Source of the DNA: Treponema sp.
GTDB taxonomy: Bacteria; Spirochaetota; Spirochaetia; Treponematales; Treponemataceae
Direction of reading: 5' to 3'
DNA: 16,918 nucleotides
Assembly (NCBI GenBank): GCA_017617145.1
Contig: JAFZWX010000036.1
Location: forward strand, 1-16,918
Shown here: piece by piece, positions 6,825-13,169 of the stretch
Layout of the letters: the number at the start of each line of letters is the position of its first letter
Position numbering within the stretch: the first letter of the stretch is position 1
The notes under the pieces: generated by a model
What the model was told of the DNA's origin: nothing
Databases searched by the model: none
The model's input: the letters and a program-made list of their open reading frames with translations, nothing else
Position numbers and translations under genes: made by a program

Positions 6825-6859
6825 TGTCATTGCCGTGCTTGACACGGCAATCTTTTTTT
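6825..6859 (+). repeat. Hairpin repeat copy 3b
   Basis: ATTGCCGTG (6829-6837), loop CTTGA, CACGGCAAT (6843-6851), then CTTTTTTT. It has a perfect 9-bp stem and looks like an intrinsic terminator for plus-strand transcription, yet no plus-strand gene ends here. It borders the apt stop at 6858. It could block antisense transcripts from entering apt. Confidence 0.75.
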
Positions 6860-7391
6860 ACTCACTGTCATAGTTTATAAGCGTGGTCACCTTACAAGGT
6901 TTGAGCACCGACTCGTAATTCAAGAAGGGAAGACCGATTACGCCGAAGAAATCAGTTACTTCCCCGCCTCCCTGCTCAATAAGGTTTTTGGCGGCTGCGA
7001 GCGTTCCGCCTGTGGCAATTAAATCATCAACAACTAAGAACTTCTGACCGGCTTTTACATCGGACTTGTGGACTTCTACTGTTGCTGTTCCATATTCAAG
7101 GGCGTAACTGCATTGGTAAGTATCGCCCGGGAGCTTTCCTTTTTTGCGGATTAAAACAAGAGGTATTCCAAGCTTTTCGGCAAAAGGTGCAGCAAAAATA
7201 AAACCGCGGCTTTCTACGGCAGCAACTGCGTCAATTTTGGTATCCTTGTATTTTTCGATCATCTGGTCTATGCAGAACTTGAGTGCTTCGGGGTTTACAA
7301 GAACTCCGGTAATATCATAAAAAAGAATTCCAGGCTTTGGAAAATCGGGAACACGGCGAATTGCCTTGTCGAGCATTTCAAGATTCATCAT
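6858..7391 (-). CDS. apt: Adenine phosphoribosyltransferase
   Basis: A 177-residue cytosolic purine-salvage enzyme that converts adenine and PRPP to AMP and pyrophosphate. Characteristic segments are IRRVPDFPKPGILFYDIT near the N-terminus (2-28), AVESRGFIFAAPFA (58-71), RKKGKLPG (82-89) and the PRPP-binding loop VVDDLIATGGT at 120-130. The length is that of ordinary bacterial Apt. Two adjacent ATGs (7391 and 7388) are possible: the Shine-Dalgarno AGGTG at 7396-7400 is 4 bases from the first and 7 from the second, so 7388 may be the better start. The gene is followed immediately by hairpin repeat 3b and preceded by foldback element B. Confidence 0.96.
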   Translation of the reverse strand: MMNLEMLDKAIRRVPDFPKPGILFYDITGVLVNPEALKFCIDQMIEKYKDTKIDAVAAVESRGFIFAAPFAEKLGIPLVLIRKKGKLPGDTYQCSYALEYGTATVEVHKSDVKAGQKFLVVDDLIATGGTLAAAKNLIEQGGGEVTDFFGVIGLPFLNYESVLKPCKVTTLINYDSE

Positions 7392-7464
7392 AGAACACCT
7401 TCTACATAAAAATAATAATTTATTTTAATACTATGAATGATTAAATACAATAGGATATAACTAG

Positions 7465-7608
7465 AAAAATGGCTTCCGGTCGTGTCCAGATTTCAAAACC
7501 GGCGGTTCACCGCCTACATGCTGAAGTGCCTTGTAATTATATACTTGGCCGCTTTGCGGCCGCACTTCAGAATGTTTTTGAATCTGGCCACTCCCTCGCG
7601 CCATTTTT
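7465..7608. repeat. 144-bp branched foldback element B
   Basis: The outer arms AAAAATGGC (7465-7473) and GCCATTTTT (7600-7608) match perfectly. CCAGATT-containing arms 7486-7498/7575-7587 and ACATGCTGAAGTGC-type arms 7516-7529/7562-7575 (13 of 14) nest inside. Two perfect small hairpins lie within: GGCGGT-TC-ACCGCC at 7501-7514 and GGCCGC-TTT-GCGGCC at 7547-7561. The fold is therefore branched. The ends resemble those of element A at 1061-1261. No coding frame is convincing. The element lies in the 288-bp gap between apt and the upstream membrane gene; I see nothing else definite in that gap. Confidence 0.7.
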
Positions 7609-7679
7609 CAGATTAAATTTATATTGTAATACAAGCATTTCCGTCCGCGATTTTTTCCGATGCCTACTATTATTATTTA

Positions 7680-9509
7680 TCAGGTATGTCGAGATAAAAA
7701 TGAAATGCTCAGGATTACCATAAGAAGAATGTATATACCTGCACCAAGGACCAGGGCACCTATTCCGCTCGAAATACATAAAATTGTGTAGTTTATGAGT
7801 TTAAATAGAATATATGCAAACTTATAGAAAAAGGCACTTATTACAATTAAAAATGGGAAACTGAAAACCCAGGAAAAACGGAACATCTGATTACCGCCTA
7901 CTCTATTATTCCAGGCAAAGCTGCCAAGCAAGATGAATAATAAAAGGAAGTATAGAGGGAACAAAAGTCTGTTCAGCATTACAAGAGAATACAATTCCCG
8001 GGCAAAACCAAATTCATCGGCATTTTTCATAAACTTAAACAAAAGGAACAACGAAGTGTTTTCCGGATTATCCGGCGATTCTTCAAGCAGTAAAAATTCC
8101 GAATATTTCATAGGGAAAATAAGATATTCCGGAGTAACAGCAGTAGTTCCATCAGGATATGAATAAGTTGGCCCAAACTGAATATCAGGATCATCACGTC
8201 CTACAGCCTTTAACAATATATACGGAACAAAATCGGTTTTTTCTTCAATCTGAAGCATTTCTTTTGTAGCGGCAGTAAGATTTTTTACACTTACCGGCAT
8301 CATTTTTGCATAAGGAACAGTAAGCTTTCTTGTAACACGTCCATAACTGTTAAGACTAACGATTGTAAGATCTCGCAGATATTGAATAGACTGACCTGTA
8401 GATTGTACAGATGTTACACCTTTATAATAAACAATTTCTTTTGCGCCGTTTGGATGTCTGTAAGCAAAAAATACATCATTTGCACTTTCAAAAGATTGCA
8501 ATTCAAGAGTTTCGTCTACAAAAAAGTATTCCTGCTCAATCCTGCTGGTTGCAACATCAAGATAAAATAAAACATCAGAATCGCGCTTAAGGTCATCATA
8601 GTTTTCATATAAACCACGGAAAATATAATATGCTTCCAGATCGTTTTTGTTTACAAGAGCAAGGTATCCCTTATATTTCTGATCGTAAATTTCATATTCT
8701 TCGCCGGTAACTGCCTTATGCTTTTGAGTAATATTATTCCAGGCTTGAGCCGAAATTGTCTTCAATTCATCGATATTTGGATTTTTTGGATCTGTAAGCT
8801 TTATTCCCAACTCTGCATAATAATGAGCATTAAACCACTGTTCGTTATCAAAAGCAGATTTTGCCTGAAGCAGACATTTATATGAATCATTAATCTGGTC
8901 AACATCCATTATCAGCGAATTATCAGTTTTTTCGAGCGGTTGTGCGCTGGTAAGATCAAATTTTAATCCGCTTGTATAGATTCTGTTTATTTCCATATCT
9001 GCCCGACTCTTAAGGTCACGGGCTTCCTGAGAATTTGGATTAAGTTTTAAAGCAGCGTTTGCATAAACAAGAGCACGTTCATTAACTCCGTTATCAAGCA
9101 AAAGATTTCCAACATCAATATATTCTTTTATGATTTTTGTTTTATTAACAAGTTCTGTTCTTTTCTGTTTTGACCAAAGCGATAAGGTTTCGTTTGTTAA
9201 AGTTACAAGAAAAGTACAAACCAAACCAGAAATTATTACAAGCTTAAAACGTTCAATCATTGCAGAAGAAAATCCCTGCGTGCTGCCCTGTGAATTGTGT
9301 CCAAAATATACAGAAAGGGAGATTACAAAACCAGAAATTGCCATTGCAGGTAAAAATCTTGCAAAATACTCAATACCTATGCAGAATTTGTACAGTACAT
9401 TAGAACGTGAAGGAACATCAACAGGAACAGCTCCAAACATTGCGGTTACAAAACAAACAACAAAACCGAGCCCTAAAAAAACAGATAAAATAGTAAAGAT
9501 TTTTTTCAT
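7680..9509 (-). CDS. Large multi-pass membrane protein with TPR-like middle, unknown function
   Basis: I do not recognise this 609-residue protein. Three hydrophobic segments open it (about 5-27, 47-69, 88-106), followed by a large hydrophilic region of roughly 400 residues. That region begins with a TPR-like helical pair (VGNLLLDNGVNERALVYANAALKLNPNSQEARDLKSRAD) and a second helical repeat-like part (AKSAFDNEQWFNAHYYAELGIKL), then a mixed beta-rich part. Four or so membrane segments close it, from about 510 to the end. The start at 9509 is supported by AAGGTG 6 bases upstream. It follows the 318-residue membrane protein after 17 bases and the two share a promoter at 10533-10561, so they probably act as one complex. 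An LPS or lipoprotein-export role is conceivable but unsupported. Confidence 0.8.
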   Translation of the reverse strand: MKKIFTILSVFLGLGFVVCFVTAMFGAVPVDVPSRSNVLYKFCIGIEYFARFLPAMAISGFVISLSVYFGHNSQGSTQGFSSAMIERFKLVIISGLVCTFLVTLTNETLSLWSKQKRTELVNKTKIIKEYIDVGNLLLDNGVNERALVYANAALKLNPNSQEARDLKSRADMEINRIYTSGLKFDLTSAQPLEKTDNSLIMDVDQINDSYKCLLQAKSAFDNEQWFNAHYYAELGIKLTDPKNPNIDELKTISAQAWNNITQKHKAVTGEEYEIYDQKYKGYLALVNKNDLEAYYIFRGLYENYDDLKRDSDVLFYLDVATSRIEQEYFFVDETLELQSFESANDVFFAYRHPNGAKEIVYYKGVTSVQSTGQSIQYLRDLTIVSLNSYGRVTRKLTVPYAKMMPVSVKNLTAATKEMLQIEEKTDFVPYILLKAVGRDDPDIQFGPTYSYPDGTTAVTPEYLIFPMKYSEFLLLEESPDNPENTSLFLLFKFMKNADEFGFARELYSLVMLNRLLFPLYFLLLFILLGSFAWNNRVGGNQMFRFSWVFSFPFLIVISAFFYKFAYILFKLINYTILCISSGIGALVLGAGIYILLMVILSISFLSRHT

Positions 9510-9526
9510 ATTAGCACCTTATTCGC

Positions 9527-10483
9527 CTACAGGCTCCTCTTATTTCTTGTTGCAAACCGAACAATTCCAATAATAATGAAAACAAGACTCAAAGTAACAT
9601 TTGCAAGTACAAGCAACGGGTCATCCATAAATTTTGAAAGGAAAACAAAAAATGCTTTATTATTAATATGCTGTCTTCTAAAAGAAGTAAACACAGGATG
9701 GAAATATAAAGTGTGTGCGGCAAAAACAGCAAATGTCATTAACATTAAAAATCCGGTATTCAAAAGACGCCATCTGAACAAATCTGCAGTACCATAAAGA
9801 GAGGCAAGCAAAAGTCCAAGAGAGATGAATGCAAGATAGAAGGTCCAGCCTTTTGAAAAAGCAGTCATTGCCCTTTCTGAAATCATTGCAAACGAAATTA
9901 TTTGTTGTGAATCAGACTGACCAAAAGCTTTTTTTATAAGAATATCACTATAAGGAGCAGCATCGCGGAAAAGAATAAAATCACGCGAAGGCTTTAAAGT
10001 TTCTACTTCAACCGTTCCTTCTTCAGTTGTATCAATTACAATTGCAGTAGTATTAAGATAAGGATTTTTATTGTAATCAGAAGTAAAATAGTAGATTTTA
10101 TCACCATTCTGGCGGAAATAACCTTCTGTAAGCACTTTAGAACTGTCTTTTATATTGTATGAAACTTTTTGCTCAAAATGCCCAACCAAAGGAATAAAGA
10201 TTATCCAGGTTAAACTTGAAAGAACAATAAAAAATATAAAATGTGCAATTCCACCCTTATTACTAATTCTTCTGTAAACCATTGCAGGACAAACAAATAA
10301 AAGCAGACAATTTAAAACATAAAAAAGAATTCTTAGTAAATCTTCCTTTTTGAAAAACTCAAATGGTAATCCCGCAACTGAAGACTGAATCTGCAGATAT
10401 ATATAATAGAAGAACATACCGGCAACAGTTCCAATTACGAGAAACAGAAAATAAGTGAGAACAAGTCCAAACGCTTTTTTCAT
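9527..10483 (-). CDS. Multi-pass membrane protein, unknown function, first gene of the membrane pair
   Basis: A 318-residue protein of no family I recognise. Hydrophobic segments are visible at about 8-30 (LVLTYFLFLVIGTVAGMFFY), 50-68, 80-102, then a soluble loop of about 100 residues (FEQKVSYNIKD to AFGQSDSQQ), and again at about 207-228, 237-258 and 288-312. The loop reads as a small beta domain (GDKIYYFTSDYNKNP, TAIVIDTTEEGTVEVETL) of the sort found outside the membrane or between helices. A short basic tail ends the protein (RFATRNKRSL). It is first in a two-gene operon with the 609-residue protein, and the topology with a central soluble loop is similar, on a smaller scale, to its partner. 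Confidence 0.8.
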   Translation of the reverse strand: MKKAFGLVLTYFLFLVIGTVAGMFFYYIYLQIQSSVAGLPFEFFKKEDLLRILFYVLNCLLLFVCPAMVYRRISNKGGIAHFIFFIVLSSLTWIIFIPLVGHFEQKVSYNIKDSSKVLTEGYFRQNGDKIYYFTSDYNKNPYLNTTAIVIDTTEEGTVEVETLKPSRDFILFRDAAPYSDILIKKAFGQSDSQQIISFAMISERAMTAFSKGWTFYLAFISLGLLLASLYGTADLFRWRLLNTGFLMLMTFAVFAAHTLYFHPVFTSFRRQHINNKAFFVFLSKFMDDPLLVLANVTLSLVFIIIGIVRFATRNKRSL

Positions 10484-10532
10484 AAAAAATTATTCCTACC
10501 CCGTTTGATTATCGGCAGAAAAGATTTATTCA

Positions 10533-10561
10533 ATTATACACTATTTTTGTGAAGGAATCAA
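10533..10561 (-). promoter_or_regulatory. Promoter of the membrane-protein pair
   Basis: On the minus strand TTGATT (10556-10561) and TATAAT (10533-10538) are 17 bases apart. The start codon is at 10483, giving a leader of about 43 bases that includes a GTAGGA-type Shine-Dalgarno. Its -35 box lies only 7 bases from the -35 box of the divergent STAS gene promoter. Confidence 0.65.
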
Positions 10562-10568
10562 AAATAAT

Positions 10569-10598
10569 TTGACATTTCGGCCACTTATATAGTAAAAT
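10569..10598 (+). promoter_or_regulatory. Promoter of the STAS gene
   Basis: A perfect TTGACA (10569-10574) and TAAAAT (10593-10598) with 18-base spacing. The leader is about 40 bases and carries GGAG at 10629-10632, 12 bases before ATG 10645, longer than usual. Confidence 0.7.
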
Positions 10599-10644
10599 AT
10601 AGATTGTATAGTTTTAAATTAAAAATTTGGAGAAATAGTTTAAA

Positions 10645-11196
10645 ATGGATAGTAACAACGTAGTTATTCCTGGATTTGACCAAGATAAAGACGACAGCCT
10701 CCAGATACGTTTGGATAAGTCTTTTGGAGTACCTAACGGACTCATCGTTTATCTTACAGGATATATCGACACGTATAACTCAACATATTTTCAGAAAAAA
10801 ATCACACAGGTAATTGAAGCAGGATTTGTTAATCTTATTTTCAACTGTGCTGCATTAAACTATGTTTCATCAACCGGAATCGGATCTTTTACTGTATTCT
10901 TAAAGATGGTAAAACCAAAAGGTGGTGATATAGTTCTTCTTGAAATTCAGCCTAAGGTTTATGAGGTTTTCCAGTTACTTGGATTCTCTCAGTTTTTTAA
11001 TATTAAGAATTCTACAGAAGAGGCAATTGGTTTCTTCTCTGAAGGTGGCGAAACTGCTTCATCTGTTTTCCCACTTGTTATAGGATGTCCTGTTTGCAAT
11101 AAAAAGCTTAGAGCTGTAAAATCAGGCCGCTTCAGATGTTCAGGCTGTAAGTCAATTCTTGCAATAAATGAACGAGGCGAAGTTTCGCTTGGATAA
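10645..11196 (+). CDS. STAS-domain (anti-anti-sigma-type) protein with C-terminal zinc ribbon
   Basis: A 183-residue cytosolic protein. Residues 20-132 form a STAS domain like SpoIIAA/RsbV: LIVYLTGYIDTYNSTYFQKKI, LIFNCAALNYVSSTGIGSF and the closing FQLLGFSQFFNI. In YVSSTGIG the usual Asp before the phosphorylated Ser is replaced by Ser75, and Ser76 aligns with the phosphorylation site. Residues 148-168 add CPVC and CSGC, a four-Cys zinc ribbon. STAS proteins of this type bind or release partners depending on phosphorylation by an HPK-like kinase (partner switching); no kinase or phosphatase gene is adjacent. The gene is monocistronic with its own promoter and strong terminator, divergent from the membrane pair. 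Confidence 0.85.
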   Translation: MDSNNVVIPGFDQDKDDSLQIRLDKSFGVPNGLIVYLTGYIDTYNSTYFQKKITQVIEAGFVNLIFNCAALNYVSSTGIGSFTVFLKMVKPKGGDIVLLEIQPKVYEVFQLLGFSQFFNIKNSTEEAIGFFSEGGETASSVFPLVIGCPVCNKKLRAVKSGRFRCSGCKSILAINERGEVSLG

Positions 11197-11216
11197 ACAA
11201 TTTCAAGTGTAAGAAG

Positions 11217-11246
11217 AATCCGGTCATTAAAGGCCGGATTTTTTTT
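11217..11246 (+). terminator. Intrinsic terminator of the STAS gene
   Basis: AATCCGG (11217-11223) pairs with CCGGATT (11234-11240) across a 10-base loop and is followed by six more Ts. It begins 20 bases after the stop codon. Confidence 0.85.
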
Positions 11247-11251
11247 ATTCA

Positions 11252-11527
11252 CGTGGATAACTTGTGGAAAAGTCGGTTAAAAAGTAGTATACAAGCGTTT
11301 TTTAAGTAAAAAAGGTATTTATGCACCGCATAAAGCAATACATAAAAATGTAGTTCAACGTTTTTATTAGTAGTAACAAACATGCTAATTCTATATATTA
11401 TAACAACTTAGCAACGCTTTTTGTATTAATTCTAAAATTGTAAATATCTTTGGGAAAATATTTTTAAATCTAAACTGTGTCATTTTTAGACACCAAACAT
11501 AAAAAAAATGTGGATAACTTGTGGAAA
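11252..11527. promoter_or_regulatory. AT-rich region bounded by two paired DnaA-box-like repeats
   Basis: The 18-mer GTGGATAACTTGTGGAAA occurs at 11253-11270 and again at 11510-11527. The second copy begins TGTGGATAA (11509-11517), the exact complement of the DnaA box TTATCCACA; the first has CGTGGATAA, one base off. Within each copy a second, weaker box (TGTGGAAAA or TGTGGAAAG) follows one helical turn later in the same orientation. The 240 bases between are very AT-rich. They also hold three CAAGCGTTTTTT/CAACGTTTTT/CAACGCTTTTT-like stretches and an inverted repeat GTGTC-N7-GACAC at 11477-11493. This could be a DnaA-regulated promoter region, a DnaA-titration site or part of an origin. No dnaA or dnaN is present in the window. 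Confidence 0.5.
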
Positions 11528-11547
11528 GGTCGTGAATAATCGGTTGC

Positions 11548-11575
11548 TTGCGAAAATACAGATTTAATATATAAT
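11548..11575 (+). promoter_or_regulatory. Promoter of the polyprenyl synthase operon, predicted leaderless
   Basis: TTGCGA (11548-11553), 16 bases, TATAAT (11570-11575), then 6 bases to ATG 11582. Transcription would begin at or beside the A of ATG, and there is no Shine-Dalgarno. Confidence 0.6.
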
Positions 11576-11581
11576 AGAGTT

Positions 11582-12652
11582 ATGAACACAAAGCTTCTTA
11601 TGCTTCAGGAAAAGATAGAACTTGCACTTTCTCAAGCTATGTCATTTGAATACGACCTTAAATGGCAAAAAGAATCTTTTGGAGAGCTTCCTGCTGCAAT
11701 TACACAAAATCAGACATTTATAAAAAACCTTATAAAACCGAATATAGATTTAATTCAACTTGGCGGAAAAAGATGGCGTCCTGTTTTTCTTATGCTTTGC
11801 TATCAGACTGCTAAAGACAAGTTAAAAAAACAAAACCCAGATGCAAAGCTTTTAAGTGAAAAAACTGCCCTTTCCCTAACCCCTCTGGTAGAGTTTGTTC
11901 ATACTGCAAGCCTTATTCATGATGACATTGAAGACAGTGCAGATTTACGTAGAGGAAAACCTGCTGCACATATTACCTGGGGTATAGACCATGCGCTTAA
12001 CAGTGCAAGCTGGCTTTATTTTGAAGCTCCGGTTTGTATAGAAACAGCCAGACTTAACGAAAACCAAAAGCTTGTATTTTACAGACTATATACAAATGAG
12101 CTTCGTCGTCTTCATCTTGGACAGGCAATGGATATTTACTGGCATAAAGAAAAATCAGTTTACCCTACAACAGACGAATATCAGGCGATGGTACAAAACA
12201 AAACAGGAACTCTTGCCTCTTTAGCAGCACAAGTAGGCTTTATTGCCGGTGGCGCTTCAGAAAAACAAGCTGCAGAATATGGGAAAATTGCTGCTCAAAT
12301 TGGAGTTGGATTTCAGATAATTGATGATGTTATTAATCTTACAAAGGGAAATCCCGGTAAAAAACGTGGTGATGATATTGTAGAAGGAAAAAAATCACTG
12401 CCGGTTCTTATTCATATCCAGAAATACCCTAAAGATAAAGCAAAAATCAGTAAACTTATGGCACAGGCAGAAAAAGAAGGTATAAATTCACCTGCTGTGG
12501 AAGAATGTATTTCTTTGCTGCAAAAAAGTAACTGTATACAAATAGCAGCAGAACAAGGAAAAAAACTTATTCAGGAAAACTGTTCAAAATTTGCAGATAA
12601 TCCACTGATAACAGAATTGTTCAATGAAATGATACCTAAGGAGTACAGATGA
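11582..12652 (+). CDS. Polyprenyl (farnesyl/geranylgeranyl-type) diphosphate synthase
   Basis: A 356-residue trans-prenyltransferase that condenses isopentenyl diphosphate with an allylic diphosphate to build quinone, carotenoid or undecaprenyl precursors. Seen in order: GGKRWRP (61-67), the first Asp-rich motif DDIED (114-118) in LIHDDIEDSADLRRGKP, GQAMDIYWHKE (180-190), KTG (207-209) and the second Asp-rich region QIIDDVIN (245-252), where the third Asp is Asn252, followed by DDIVEGKKSLP (264-274). The two residues before the first motif are Ile-His, with no bulky aromatic directly at -4/-5 beyond Ser-Leu, so product length cannot be set safely. The gene begins without a leader and its stop overlaps the TPR gene start (ATGA). 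Confidence 0.88.
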   Translation: MNTKLLMLQEKIELALSQAMSFEYDLKWQKESFGELPAAITQNQTFIKNLIKPNIDLIQLGGKRWRPVFLMLCYQTAKDKLKKQNPDAKLLSEKTALSLTPLVEFVHTASLIHDDIEDSADLRRGKPAAHITWGIDHALNSASWLYFEAPVCIETARLNENQKLVFYRLYTNELRRLHLGQAMDIYWHKEKSVYPTTDEYQAMVQNKTGTLASLAAQVGFIAGGASEKQAAEYGKIAAQIGVGFQIIDDVINLTKGNPGKKRGDDIVEGKKSLPVLIHIQKYPKDKAKISKLMAQAEKEGINSPAVEECISLLQKSNCIQIAAEQGKKLIQENCSKFADNPLITELFNEMIPKEYR

Positions 12653-13167
12653 CAGAACGCCCGGACAAGTTAAACAATCATGCAATTATGCTCGCAAGTG
12701 GCGGAGATTATTATGAAGCAATAGCCTGCTTTAAAAGAGCCATAACAATTGAACAGAATAATTATCTTTTATGGTATAACCTTGGCATAACATACAGAGA
12801 CAGCGGTGATATTCATAATGCACGAACTTCTTTAGAAAAAGCACACCAGATTGCACCAGAACGAATTGATGTTCTTGATACACTTAGTGTTCTTTGTATA
12901 AGTGATGAAGATTATATATCCGCTTTAAGTTACAGTCAGGAAGGAATAGATCTTGCTCCGGACAATTCTTCTTTCTGGAACAATGCCGGTGTTGCACTTT
13001 TTAATCTTGAAAAATATGAACTTGCCAGTGAGCACTTTGAACAGGCTCTTTGCAGAAATCCTTATGATGTAAATGCACTTTACAATTTGCGCGATACCTA
13101 CCAGGAATTACACAACCAGGCAGGAGCGAGGGAATGTGACAAAAGATTAAAGGAACTTGGACAATAG
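12649..13167 (+). CDS. Tetratricopeptide repeat protein
   Basis: A 172-residue protein made almost wholly of about four TPR units: residues 7-37 (NHAIMLASGGDYYEAIACFKRAITIEQNN), 40-72 (LWYNLGITYRDSGDIHNARTSLEKAH), 74-106 (DVLDTLSVLCISDEDYISALSYSQEGI) and 108-140 (FWNNAGVALFNLEKYELASEHFEQAL), with a partial fifth helix pair at the end. There is no signal peptide, so it should be a cytosolic protein-binding scaffold; its partner is unknown. AAGGAG lies 5 bases before ATG 12649, which overlaps the synthase stop codon, so expression is coupled. The stop is only 2 bases from the cheB stop on the other strand and no terminator is visible between them. Confidence 0.9.
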   Translation: MTERPDKLNNHAIMLASGGDYYEAIACFKRAITIEQNNYLLWYNLGITYRDSGDIHNARTSLEKAHQIAPERIDVLDTLSVLCISDEDYISALSYSQEGIDLAPDNSSFWNNAGVALFNLEKYELASEHFEQALCRNPYDVNALYNLRDTYQELHNQAGARECDKRLKELGQ

Positions 13168-13169
13168 CA

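Noticed and set aside
7501..7561. tRNA-like cloverleaf in element B
   Set aside because: There is no 7-bp acceptor stem, T-loop sequence or anticodon arm of standard size, so a tRNA gene is not supported.
9130..9573. 147-codon plus-strand frame
   Set aside because: Antisense to the start of the 609-residue membrane protein and the junction before it; no ribosome site or recognisable motif.
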